From the NCBI GenBank assembly GCA_030268105.1, contig BSDZ01000086.1:806001-870000 (forward strand): DNA of 64,000 nt, read 5' to 3'. The notes beneath the pieces are model-generated. The model worked only from the letters and a program-made list of their open reading frames with translations, did not search any database and was not told where the DNA came from. This document shows, piece by piece, positions 23,001 through 35,300 of the stretch. The stretch's first letter is position 1; the number at the start of each line of letters is the position of its first letter. The DNA comes from Volvox africanus (Eukaryota > Chlorophyta > Chlorophyceae > Chlamydomonadales > Volvocaceae). A program made the translations under genes and the position numbers.

Positions 23001-26000
23001 TGGCTAGCCAGCATCCACACAGCAGGAGAGGGTTTGGAAGATAGGTCCGATAGGCCACATTGTACCACACGGGCGCTAGCATCTCGACAACAGGCAGGTA
23101 ATTTACAGCCTTTGGCAACTGCATGTGAAGGTGAGGGGTTGTGGGGTCTTGTATGTTTCGCTGTTTTCCAACGCACCCAGAACAGGTGGCCCTGTGGCTC
23201 TCATCTTCACAGCAGCCGCTTGGGTAAGGGCAAATGCAGCAGTAAGCAAGCTGACGACAATATGTGCGGGAGGCTCAAGACATTGCTCTCGAGCTTTGGA
23301 CGAAAATGCCGTGATGAGCTAATTACATCTCACCGCCAACGGTGATGCAGGACACAGCCCTCTTTCACAATCACATTTACAAACAGCCCGTTCATTGTGT
23401 GCGGTGTGTGGGTATCATCCATGTAGCATCCTGATTAGGTCATACAGTTACGGGCGGTACTATCTATCCGAGATGACCAGATAGGATCCGAGATGATCCG
23501 TTGTCTCGACATACACACCCCTTCCGATTGAGCCTTCGCACGCTCTAGGCCGGCGGTTGTATTAACGTGACGTGGATGCATGCAACACTCAACCTGAAGA
23601 AAGGAAGAATGGAGCCTTTTAAAACTCACATGGTGTATGATTGCCCCAACCATTCCGGCCGAATCTTGAGCATATTCTTCGTGGGTCCCAGGGAGGTCGC
23701 CGGGAGGGTGTAGCCTTTGATGACGCCGGCTGGGAGAGTGGAGTTGTCCAGAAGCTCGAGCACAGAGGCCCAGCCAAGGCGCCATAGTTCGGGTGCAGAG
23801 GGGCAGCTGTTGCCGCTGCCCATGGCGGTGGAGGTATCTGCGTACTCAAAAGAGCCCCGCCAGCCGTGGTAGATTCCAAAGTTGTGAAGGCTTTCCTGGA
23901 GCACTGTGCCCTTGTTGAAAATACCCTGATGAGGGGGTGCATGGGGAAGTGGTTTGGTGATGATGATGATGATGATGATGGGGATGGCGATGATGGGGAT
24001 GATATGGATGATGGCGATGATGGGGATTATAATATCTCTAATTTGGATGTCATGGGGTCCCCGGCCCCCCCCTAAATGCTACTGAACTTAAATGCCATTA
24101 AGGCAGCAGTCTGGAGGTGTCCGCCTACTTGCTAAAATCCTATAAGTTGGATTGCATCCAGGGAGGGGGAACAAGACTGCGGACAGGCGTAGTATGTCAA
24201 ACAAATTTCAACAGGCACAGAGAGCACGACTTACGTCATCCGTTGGCGAGTACCAGGTATTCATTCCCGGCAGGTCCGCAAGTCCCACCCAGAAGCAAGC
24301 AGATATACCCTTAGGTAGCACGTAGCTGAAGCGGTTGAATGATCCCAAGAAGTCTGTGTTTGGATTGGCAATGGGTCGTGTAGTTGCGATTTGATAGGTC
24401 ATGGTGTTGATGTTGGTATTTGACTTTCAACTGCTGGAACGGTGGTGCTGACTTGCTCATGAAGACTGACCGTACGTGCTGGACAGAGGGCAAATGGATG
24501 GATGTTGCATGCCTTTGATGCAGCAACCAAACACCGTCGCTAAGTAGCAACACCACATCGAGGTTCCACTACCAAATTAATTCCCCCAATACGAAGGGAC
24601 CGCATGACACGCATATACATTCGCCACGTACTGCATATTGGGCTTCACATCATGCGAACCCCGGGTACAAAACCGAACATGTCCGAAAGATTTGGCACGC
24701 GCTACATTACTCACTAACTCCGTGCTGCTGGGCGACAGCAACCTGGGCTCCGTATGCTACAGCATCCTCCTCGCACATCAGAATTGCTTGATTGCACGGG
24801 ATGGTCGTTTCAATGACCTGCGAGAGGTAAAAATGAATGGGGTCATAGACTCTAGAACACAGCTTAAGGATAGAGCCCGTAAAGACAAGGGGCAAGATTG
24901 AGGGCAAGGGCCCCTTCGGTAGTTATATGTTGCTTGATATGTATACCAGGGATGGGGTAGAAACGGAGGCCCCCCGGTCTCAGTTTCTACGTTTTTTCGA
25001 TATACATTACATTAAAATATTACTTTGATTGCGTTCTTTTGATCGCGCTAATCACACAAATAAAATACTTTGTATAGACATACAAAAAATCTCGTAACAA
25101 TTGCACCTGTTACTACAATAAAAACAAGCCAACTAGTCATATGTCGGGAAGGCTGTGGCAATCGCCCCCCAGCGAACCCCCCTTATAAAACAGAATGGAA
25201 TACAACATACAAAAGTGGTTACTCAATCTGGAATGCGCCAAGGCGCGGCGTTTCTTAGCTAAGCAGCAAGGCCAGGGTGCTCAATATGGCTAACGGTCTG
25301 TACTGCACAGTCCAGACATGTAGAAGTGCACACTCGTTCCTCACACTCGCGCTCATTGCACTTCTCACACCATTTTATATGAGATTTATTTGTATTGAAT
25401 GTTAGGGTACTGAGGCACCGCCAGTGGAATAATTCAAAACACATGTATTGCAGTTATTGCAGCAACTAGACGCGCGGCTAGTTAGTTTTCATAGCCAACT
25501 CACCGTAACACCACCGGGCTCCGTCGAGTATGCCACCTTGCCGTAACTGCAATTGCGCAGGAAGTTAATGTAGCCCGACGCTGACGTGTATGCCTGCCGT
25601 ACCTGGTCTACCTACATCCAGCCAGCCCCGGCAGTACGTGGCGTCACCCCGTGAGCCACACTCCCGAGCAATCCAAGCGCGAACATGACACTTACGCACG
25701 ATGAATGTGGCATTAGTTAAACAAAACCTGAGAACTGCTTCATAAAGGTGCCTCTCCCAACGCCAATACGCCCCCAACCCCCCTGTACTTCCAAGTCGGC
25801 ATGCCAGACAACGTAAACACAGATATTGAAGGTGGATGGTCAAAAAGTTATTTCATAAACTTATGAAGTTCCTGGATCAGGTATGGACCCGGCGCATGTT
25901 ACCCTGTGTACCGTAGTACAATTCAATACAGTACGATATAACACGATACAGTACAGTCCGTATGGTACACTTATCCAAACAGTGTGATTGAGCGCAGCAC

Positions 26001-27403
26001 TACCGAAACAATACACGCAGCGTGTACAAATAAGGCCCAGCTGCATGGAATAGGCATACCGGTACGGCAGCTCTGGTGCAGCTGCCCGTGAGGCTGACCA
26101 CAATGACCAGCAGCTGGAGCACTAGGTCCGTACTTTTCACGGGGGCTGCAGCACGGGTGACTTCGGCGTTGCTGATGCTAAGGCACTCGGTGCCGTCAGA
26201 CCTCATATCAGAGGTGCAGTCCTGGGGTAGGCGCCCATTCAGGAGGCATAGGCGGGATGGAAAAATGAGCATTACTCGATCCCGGTCTGTGCAAGGCCAG
26301 GGATATGTCATTGAGCACCAATATCCGGACGCGCGTTTGCAGCAGAGTAACGACATTCTCCAACCACAACTACAATACCAGCACTCCACGCTCCTGCCTA
26401 CCCTACCAGGGCGATTGTACTACCGGAAGGTATCTGGTCTCCTATGGAGTCCAGAGGCTGGCTGGGCAGCTTGTACGCGACACCACTTGGCGCCAGCAAC
26501 TTCCAGATGTCCCTTGTGTGTGCCGCCCGGTACACCAGCCGACCCTGCGATCCGTCCGGCAATCCAAGGCAGCAAATCGCCCGGAAGTGACCGAGGGAAG
26601 GACATACGTGGCTCTATTATTTTAGGTACTCAGGGTACTCGGGGTATTCACCCATCCAGAGCTGACCTTTCTACCCGGAGCGATAATGAGAGAATTGCTA
26701 TGAGCTGCGGACAGACAGCAGGGGAGTGCATTCTGCAATGATGGTATGTGGTGTGCTGTGATAGCGGGGCTTGCTTTTCAGACAGAACGCAAATCTGATT
26801 ACCATATCGCGGGTAAGGTAGGGCAGGGTAGGGTACCGTATGGTACGGTAAGGGTTTCGAAGTCACCGTGTGGGGAAGTCAACGCTGCTCCGCAGAATTT
26901 CAAGGCATGTCCTTGCACCCGCCCTGCGCGACAGGACCGCAAGCACAAAGAACCTACCTGCCACCCCCGCCCCCGTGTCCCCGCGTACCTGAACACGGCT
27001 GGTGCTGCTGCGAACCATCGCAGCTGCTATGCCTGATGAATATTAGCATACGAAAGAAAGCGTGAGAGGGTTTTGAGGACTGTGTCGACGGGGACAAGCT
27101 AATGCCGGTCGACTAGGTTATAACCGCACTTATTTTGTTGGTCACAGTCATGCGGCGAGCTATGTCTCATGCCATAGATTCATGTTGTTTTCTCGTTCGA
27201 TTGCTGTTGGCACCAGGAAACGTTTCGCAGGTAACGGACACGGACTCGCTACAGGCGGCCCAGGCATTTTCATCAAGACACATCCACTCACCGTTTCCGG
27301 CCAAAGGCACTGCTAGAAGTAGGAGCATTACGTTCCATTTCGACCGTCTTCCCCGATCTTGCCAGCTTCGGCGGCGACGTAACGAAGGCACGTCACACGC
27401 CAT
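20051..27403 (-). CDS. M11 metalloprotease with C-terminal Pro-rich domain, 624 aa, QExxH variant
   Basis: Paralogue of the protease at 4418-10056, on the opposite strand. Exons (minus): 27403-27292, 27032-26989, 26544-26407, 26221-26060, 25611-25504, 24817-24715, 24353-24235, 23925-23630, 22927-22858, 21480-21342, 21075-20916, 20474-20051. Residues 1-38 are a signal peptide with a basic head (RRRR) and core VMLLLLAVPLAG. Residues 53-152 are propeptide-like, with QPLDSIG as in the paralogue. The metal site is QESLHNFGIYH at 272-282, and the Met-turn is DTSTAMG at 292-298. Residues 485-624 are a Pro/Arg/Ser-rich tail (PPPQPPPR-type), likely hydroxylated and glycosylated, as in Volvox VMP. All junctions are GT-AG except after 22858, where only a GC donor (AAG/GCAGGT) keeps frame. 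It looks functional; the catalytic metal may be copper, by analogy with VMP. Confidence 0.88.
21592..21700 (-). repeat. Dispersed repeat family 3 (copy 3)
   Basis: Minus strand reads GGTCGTCACGGACACACGC, then CTCTACAGGGCGGGG and GGGCCCCGCCC, matching the tail of the copies at 6246 and 16735. It lies in the ninth intron of the second protease gene. Confidence 0.5.
22705..22801 (-). repeat. Solo LTR, family 2
   Basis: Plus strand begins TGTAGTAGTTGAGAGCCGC and ends GTCCAACTACA, with GGTGCTTCTGCAC inside. Flanks are TTAAC and TTATC, a 4/5 match consistent with a decayed target duplication. It lies in the ninth intron of the second protease gene. Confidence 0.65.
23957..24040. repeat. (GAT)n degenerate microsatellite
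   Basis: GATGATGATGATGATG followed by GGGATGGCGATGATGGGGAT variants, in the intron just upstream (minus sense) of the exon carrying the protease metal site. Confidence 0.85.
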
Positions 27404-30400
27404 GGGGCTACCCGCAGTAGGTCACGACGACAGCGAAGCTTTTCTGTTTGGAAAGCGGTTGAAACCGCGCTGGAGTGGTTTCATCGAATCATATTGGACC
27501 TGCAGTGGTACATACATACACCTTGAATGGCCTTTGGAAGTACCTCGGTATAGACGTACGCCATCTTGCTCACGGCCACCGCTATTCGAACTTAATGTAT
27601 CGTTTAAAACATCATTACATTTTCAGGAACTAGGTGTAAAATCATATTTCACGTGTCCCCAGGTGCATATTCGTGGCCCAGCCAAGCGGAGTTAACTTCT
27701 TAGCCAATGTCATAGGACCTCAAAAATCTATAAATCGGTGGAGGTAAATTTACATATCTATACACAAACGGAACGTACTGGTGGATAGGTAGGCTGTAGT
27801 TAAATCAGATGCCAAGGCCGGGACGCCAAGGCTTGGTCCGCAATCCTTCATGAAGCCAGACACCAATTGCATATTGCAAGCTTTAAGAGACCAATTTGAG
27901 CCATGCTAGGTATTCCATCCAGGGGCTATTTATACACCTCAAGAACTCGTACGACGGGGTGTTTCATACGGCAAGGTATTCAACATAAGCAGACGAGCTC
28001 CATGAACGCTGACGATAATTTAAAGAATTTATTTTTTAATTCCTTCGTAGAATGATTGAGTGGAAAAATAGTTTTCTTTTAAACATGGGATTGAAGATCA
28101 TTTCTTAAACAATCGATATTTGTCATTTAATTTACGATTTAAATTTAATTAAAGTTAGAAGATTGATTTCAGCAAGCTCATGCAAATCTGACCTTCAGTC
28201 GGTCAGATTCGTGAAATAAAATGCCAGAAAGGCTCATGGCTGTCACAAACTAACCGTGGTTTCGTGCATCGTATCATCCTTTATCTCATGTACCAATCCG
28301 TAGATGATTTCGGCAATTATTTGCGACCGATTTTAGTATGTATATCTTTCTGGTGGTTACGAACTGATGGTGGCTGCAGGGGTTACATGGGACACAATCG
28401 TGACATCGCAACCGTTTTTGGACAGTTGGAATGTACAATACAGTATACTTATTAGGACTGTTTGTTAAGTTAACGAAACCCCACGAACTTCGCCCAACGG
28501 ATCAACTTAGCATACTTTCGCACATGCCCGGTACCTGGCCGACTTCGCACATAGTACGATTGCTGAGGCGTGACAGCGCACAAGGAACACGTGATGCGGC
28601 TTCCAAGTACGATTATAAACACTTTTTCTTTGCGAACCCTGTGAATCTAATCTTATTCAGTGCTGGATGCATGCGTGAGCTGCGTAGTATCAGCTCAACA
28701 TAGCTTGACCGGTTTCACAGAACAACACGGTACGCACATGCGCGCTGTCCACTCTAGTCCATGCACAGCGAAATGATGTTAACTTCATGATGATAGATTC
28801 CGGTTGTCATCTGTGTTGTAGATGTACGTACACCGACGAACATGGGGCTACCTATCTGGATTCGTGCGCATCGCGGAAGATGTTCACGCCAATGCCTCGC
28901 TACTTTTCGGCGCAAAATTGGCACCTCTCAGAGAGGGGGGGGGGGGAAAACCAAAGTTGTGATGTTCAAATGCAAATGCATATTCGAATGCATAGGGTGC
29001 GGCAGTCAATTTTATCATTTTCATGGGTGGTGTTCTGCATGCAAGCCCCCTTACCAAAACATTCATGTCCGTAACCTTGATCGCAGAATTGTGTTGCCAG
29101 CGCCTGCCCTGCAGGGGTTGCGCCCGTAAAGGCCGCAGCCCCTGCCTAAGTACCACCTTGCGAGCCTCTTCATTTGCTAGGCAACGTTTAGCATTCTCCC
29201 AGTGCTGACTCCTTAAACGCACGTACATCTCAGTGGCATATGTACATTAGTTGGCCCCCTCCCTCCCAGCCAGTTTACACAATCCATATTGAAACCCGGC
29301 CCAGGCTACCCTAAACCCCATTCTCATCGAACCCCTTACCCTGGGGGAGTAGTAGTAATTAGGCGATGAAACCCTCCTCTCAGTTACCAGGCGCAGCCCT
29401 AGGGAAGGCAAGATGACGTACCCGTAACCCTAGCATGGGTCATGTATGCCTAATCTAAGTCGGGGATTGCGTCGCCCAGCCGAGGACAAATACCCTTTAC
29501 ACCTGAACAGATCAGATAGAGATACGTATACGGCCTCGCAGCGGAACGTTTGCTGCTTCTTTGCTGCACACCGAACCCAAAGAAAGAAAGACCAAGGGAA
29601 TAAGCTGACAGAAAACTCAACTGATAGTTCCTCAGATGCTACAGTACACAAGCCGCCTAGCGGGGCCAGTTAATAACGCCCAAGTCACAAATGGGGAGCA
29701 TCTGGCAATACTGGACCACTTGCAGCCCGCAGGCACATGTCCCAAAATGCATCATCTAACACGGTGGGCTCCGTTGCAGCAGCGTTTCGCGGCGGGGAAC
29801 TGCCGCGCCTAGCGCCGCGCGCTGCCATATCCCCCACCCAGTCTCCGCTTGCTATGTGTCTCAATTGGAGGTCCTGTTTGCATGCTGGCGGCCATATTGG
29901 TCATTGGCCATTTGCCTGTCTCAGGCAAAATACGCCATTCAAGGCCCAGCTGGGAACGAAGATGCCTGCACACACCATGCAGCTCATACTGCGGCTGAGA
30001 AGGTGTTTTGTATGCCGTACTAAAAGGTTGTTGCGGTGATGCAGCAGTTACGTACCTTGAGGTCGCGATGCGGCGGCACACAGTAAGTACTAACCACAGG
30101 CCTACTATATTCCCAGAGTTCGTGTATTTATTTTATGTTGCAAGTATCATGCAATATGTTCCACATAGTCCTTTTTGCGTTGACTGTTGCAGGCGTTTGT
30201 GGCGCCAGAACGCCCGTAGACTTTATGTAGTAGCCCCGCCGTACCCCGCGGCCCGCCCATTGCGCAAAGCTGAATGAATTGTTAATGCGTAACATAAGGC
30301 CAAAAATATTTCAAAAATTGGTTACAATTTGGATCATAAACACTGGAGCCTGCGAATGTTAAGGGCGACAGCGACGAAGCAGCTTCCTGATCGACATCCA

Positions 30401-30905
30401 GTTGCGGCGACCGAGACCCTTCGAGACAGTCGTCCTGAACACAAAGTTCAAGAACACCATAAAACAGTCCAAATAGGTAAGCTTTATTTAGACAAGGCTA
30501 TTCAGATGTTAATTGGTGTAGCATTGAGTAAAACTAGTGCTACGTCTACCTTGTGCTCTGTGCTATGTACCTTCCTACCTCCACGTACGATAGGCATGTA
30601 GTTTGTTAAGGCTTAGCATCCATTAAAATGGTCTCTTTTGCACATCATTTCAATAACTTAATAATGAGACTAATTTAGGTCTCTTAATGAATTCCGTCCA
30701 CCGCTGCGTCCGCCGTTGATATCACGATAACCACAAGCAAAATTGTCATCGACTTTATGTTGTCATAAACTGGAACTGTTATTATATTTATCAATTAACC
30801 TGATCACAGCATACAACTCTACAATCTTTCCTCGTCCCGAAGTATTCGACAACCAAAACGACCTGCTGCCTGCCATCCCGCCAGCCATTGGCGGCTTCAT
30901 CAGCA
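27404..30905. other. Divergent intergenic region
   Basis: Separates the start of the minus-strand protease gene and the start of the first Pro-rich gene, so it may hold both promoters. It is AT-rich around 28010-28160. No exon, RNA gene or clear repeat was recognised; open frames near 28787-30277 look random. A poly-G run lies at about 28935-28948. Confidence 0.45.
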
Positions 30906-32378
30906 ATGGCTCGACTCGCAAGCAGAATACCACAACGTCAATGGGGCATCCTATCTTGGATAGCTATATCGGCAGCAGTGCTTCTGCTGGCAAATGGTGA
31001 GAGGCAACCCCGATGCTGCAGGATGCCGCTGTGGGCCGTTGTGGGCGCATCGTACGTAAACCGTGACATATGATTACGTACTTATGGAGCCCGAAGAATC
31101 ATTTATGCCCACCAGTTGATCTTCTTTGTATTGCCATGTATTTTGCTGTTTTAGGGGCGCGATTAGGACGGAGTATAGGCCGTAGCCGTGAGGAGTAGTT
31201 AAGGCCGTAGCTAGCTGCCGGCAACGGTCACGAATTAACGCTGCATGCATACCATCGCAGTTCAAGCAATTAATACTACAACCTCTGCGGACTGCCGCCC
31301 ATTGTTTTATTACTGCTGCAGGTATGGCAGCCTCTGCAGCTGATGTGACTGGTCATCATCAAGGGCTCGACTCTCGACAGGTGAGCCTGCTGCCTCGTTC
31401 GCTGTCGAGCATATAGGAAATATCATAAAGCGGCAATATGCTATCTTAAGGACGCAGACGCACACGGGCCGTACGCAAACATCGGTACAAGCGACAACCC
31501 CACGCGCTATCCCTTCCATCCTTCACAAACGCCACAACGCATCGGTTGTAAATTGATGCCTACGTTTATTCCGTCTGCCACTCTGCTTGCCTGCCTGTTG
31601 TCGAAGGAAACACCCCTTTATCAAGCACGGTGTGCAGCTCATTGACTAAAAGTAAACGTTTATTTTGCATGTAAGTTGTGGGGCTGAAGTGCACTGATTT
31701 GTCCCGACACCCGATTTTCCTTCATGCATGCAGCAGTCTGCTTTTCATCACATGAAGAACAGAAGCCGACGGATTCTCCTAGGTGCTGTCGGCAAAGATG
31801 ACAAGCTCACGCCACCACCAAAGCGCGCCTCCAAGCCCCCGCCTGCACCTTTACCTCCGAGCCCACCCCCTTCGCCTCCGAGCCCACCCCCTTCGCCTCC
31901 GAGCCCATCTCCTTCGCCTCCGAGCCCACGTCCTCCGTCCCCTTCGCCTCCGAGCCCACGTCCTCCGTCCCCATCGCCTCCGAGCCCACGCCCTCCGTCC
32001 CCTTCGCCTCCGAGCCCACGTCCTCCATCGCCAAGCCCCCAGCCTCCATCACCCATGCCCTTTCCTGCACCACCAACTCATTCCACTCATTCCAAGAAAA
32101 AGGCGCCCAAGCCACCACCATCGCCGATTCTCTCCCCACCGCCGTCGCCGCCACCTTCACAGCCGTCCCCTCCTTCGGGCCGTCGCAAGAAGACACCGAG
32201 CGAGCCACCGGCAGATCCCCCTCGCGCCCCCCGCCGCCGGCGGCCCAGTCAGCCGCCGCCGCCTGATCTGGCCCCTCCTCCCGAAGACTACTCGCAGCCG
32301 CCAAGTGACCAGCCCAACTTACCACCAGTCGCCGATACCCCATCGTTTGATTACGCACCACCACCAGCTCAGTCGTAG
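30906..32378 (+). CDS. Secreted Pro-rich (HRGP-like) protein, 264 aa (gene A)
   Basis: Probable extracellular-matrix or wall glycoprotein. Exons: 30906-30996, 31322-31380, 31734-32378, all GT-AG and in frame. Residues 1-31 are a signal peptide (ISAAVLLLANG). Exon 2 gives GMAASAADVTG...SRQ. Exon 3 starts QSAFHHMKNRSRRILLG, a basic RSRR patch before the Pro-rich part. Then come SPPPSPPS and SPRPPSPSPP repeats (about residues 75-140), a KKKAPKPPP stretch, a second basic patch RRRR, and the signature PPPPDLAPPPEDYSQPP. The protein ends FDYAPPPAQS. The Pro-rich part would be a substrate for prolyl hydroxylation and arabino/galactosylation. Tyr in PPxDY contexts could be cross-linked (inference). 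No pherophorin domain is visible. AATAAA occurs at about 32440. Exon 3 is nearly identical to that of the next gene. Confidence 0.82.
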
Positions 32379-35300
32379 AATGGATGAACTAATTTACCTT
32401 ATCCTTACGCACACTACCTGGCAATCGGTCCTAGCGGAAATAAAAAATATAATGCTGTATGTGTCGTCCAGCAGCTGGTAGGGTCTTTATGCTTGCGTGG
32501 AAAGATGACTCGCATGATAAGTAGTGTGTCGACGTGCGGAATGCTAATTTGCCGTCATCATCGCGGCTTCATCCGTACCTCTCGACCGGGCATTAGGTTT
32601 ACAGGTGCGTGTCCGGGGGAGGGCAGTAGTGTTGTCGTGCATGCGTCGTGATACGCAGCAGTGCGTGCGTGTACGCGTGCTAGCTGTCCAGCTTGCTGAA
32701 GTGCTGGTGGTTTATTGGTAAGCGATCGATCGATGGAGGCGTTCAAGTATATTGCTTTCACGCAATCAAGATGTCAGATATTGGTTATATACTATTCGGT
32801 TTTAGTGTACCGTGTGATATTATACATGTATTAGGGTTTTATTAGGGCATTATATATATACGAGCGAGGCGTGTTTTACTACTTCTGTGACTGGAAGATT
32901 AAGTCATGGCAGTCCGAAGCACCCCGGGTTGCCCCTGGGGGGGTGACCCCGGCTGCGTGACCCCTGGTGACACCGGGATTGCATATGAAAAGATAGTAGA
33001 GAGGATGGCTCCAGAGGATTTCCCGCTGATAGATGGTCGTTTATTCATTGAATTGCTGTATGTTAATTATTGTAGCTACTCGACATTTACGTCATTTAAG
33101 TCATAATGTAGATGTTCCGGCGGATGATTGATAATGATGATGAGCGGTGCGTGTATGTGCATGCGTGCGTGCGTGCGTGTTCAGCTGCTGCTGCACCTGT
33201 TGGCGCCGCACGTGCATATTTACGTCGTGAACATACCAACCTGCAGGGGACGCTGCATTTGCCTTCTCTCCGCCTTAGATGTCCCCGCAAGGGGCTGCAA
33301 ATTAATACCCAACATCGACAACCTACGTATTAACCCGGCTGTATGCCTTGCGGATGATGAAGTGCGCATTTTTCAGTCTATCTGCTGGCTCGGCTTGTAT
33401 GGGTGATAGCACTGCAGACGCAAGTCCGGGACGGCGTTGGGCGACCGAACATACATGGACGAATTATATATGCGCGCTGGAAATACGATAGTAATATCCT
33501 GGGATGTCTACGGATATTACCCGGGATGGACCGTGTATGGACATCTTCCAACCGGGCCTTTGCTTATTGGGCGAATACGACAGACAACACCTAGTTGTTA
33601 CGTACATACACTTTGTAGGGATACATACCTCCCTGCTGGTAAGTGCGTATACCTAGATGGGACTCCATCGTGCGCGACAAATATTAACTTTATCTACCAA
33701 AAGCATTATTGCTGCTGTGGACATAAGAAAAGAGGACGGAAATAAGCAGGTCGCTCGATGACTGCCGTGCCTGCTGCTCCATCATTTTCATCGGCTGTGT
33801 CTTCATTGACCGATTATTACCTGTTCCGTATAAGTTGTTATACAATCCGTCTACGATGGCTTGTCATTGTGCCGCATATCGTTGTGGGATATAACAAACA
33901 CACATTGGGGTGGTAGGGCTTGTTCGCTAGCCTTCTTGTCCTCTCCTTCTGGGTGCTAGTAGATGTGGTTTGCTGAGGCTCTGTTCCTTTGGGTGGCTAG
34001 GCTTGAGGCTCGTGAGGTTTGAGTGTCCTTGCTGGCTCGAGCAAGCAAGCGAAGGAGCTCGCAGCAGGACCGGCAGACTAAGCCGTGTGTTGTGGTTGGC
34101 TCGGTCAGGGCCCTCCCTGATTGTCCTTTCAGGTCAAGTCGCCCACAGTGTAAGACCTAAAACACATACATAAATACAAGCACCGGTATATACGGGGCGG
34201 CCTTCGTATCTATCTTTTCGTGGGTCTTGATTGATCGACGATTATTTATGACCCTGTCTGTCCTACGCGTACGCAGGGCGTTGTAGTTGTACGATATACG
34301 ACACAAACCAATCTTAATATATATAGGGTGCTAAAGCAACTGCCTAGCATCTCGAGAGGCCATTTCATCTCTCAAGTACTACATACGCGGGGTAACACAC
34401 TAACGTGCACAGCACCCGGCTGTCTGCAAGTAAAGGACCTCGCCAACGGCAGAAGACCACTCAGGGTAGACAAGCACGCCATCCCCCCCGAAGGAAACCT
34501 CACGTCACCTCTAAACCTCACGTCACCTCTGAACCTCACGTCACCTCTAAACCTCACGTCACCTCTAAACCTCACGTCACCTCTAAACCTCACGTCACCT
34601 CTGAACCTCACGTCACCTCTAAACCTTCCGTCACCTCTAAACCTCACGTCACCTCTAAACCTTCCGTCACCTCTGAACCTCACGTCACCTCTGAACCTCA
34701 CGTCACCTCTAAACCTTCCGTCACCTCACCTAAACCCGCCTAACGCGATGCACCTATGGATACTAGCTCGCCTTGGTACGTACGCAGGCAACAAAAGTCA
34801 AGCAAGCAAATGAACGTAGGACGACCGAGTCTCTTTCAGTAGGGCACTTCTCATAAACCCCATGCAAAAACCTGATTCACACGTCCGGGATAAAGGTGAA
34901 AGGGTTACCGGATACGAATACCGAATCTCAGATGGAAGGCAGCGCGATGTGGGGATGGAGACTCTACGGGAAGAATTGGGACATGGCTTTGCTTCAAGCA
35001 TCCTGCTGACCACGGTTTGGTAGGCAGCTGCAGTGTAGAACACCATATTAAGTTAATTATTATCCATGCACGCGGGCGTCGAGGGGGATGGGTAATAGGA
35101 TGCAACGAATGGCGAACGACATCTGTACCTCGCATGCATGCATGTTTGCACATGATAATGCATTTCCCCGTACATAATCGATAATCAACATCCCACGCAT
35201 CATTATCGGAAGAATGGTGAAGCGTTACACCTGCCTTGCTCACCCGCAACCTCCTTCCCTTTGCTTAGTCGCCCCACGCAGCGCACTGCTGTTGACCCAC

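Noticed and set aside
26076..26741. 221-codon plus-strand open frame
   Set aside because: It lies antisense to two well-supported protease exons (26544-26407 and 26221-26060) and has no features of its own.
27135..27695. 186-codon plus-strand open frame
   Set aside because: Antisense to the signal-peptide exon of the second protease; composition looks random.
31748..32364. Gly-rich and Ala/His-rich open frames overlapping the Pro-rich exons of genes A, B, D and E
   Set aside because: They are antisense or frame-shifted readings of CCN/GGN-rich DNA, have no leader or splice context, and are explained by the Pro-rich frame.
33437..33745. 102-codon Cys-containing frame between genes A and B
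   Set aside because: No leader, splice context or recognised family; length is within chance for this region.
34328..34813. 161-codon frame with NLTSPL repeats
   Set aside because: The 18-bp minisatellite keeps all frames open; several frames are equally long and none has gene context.
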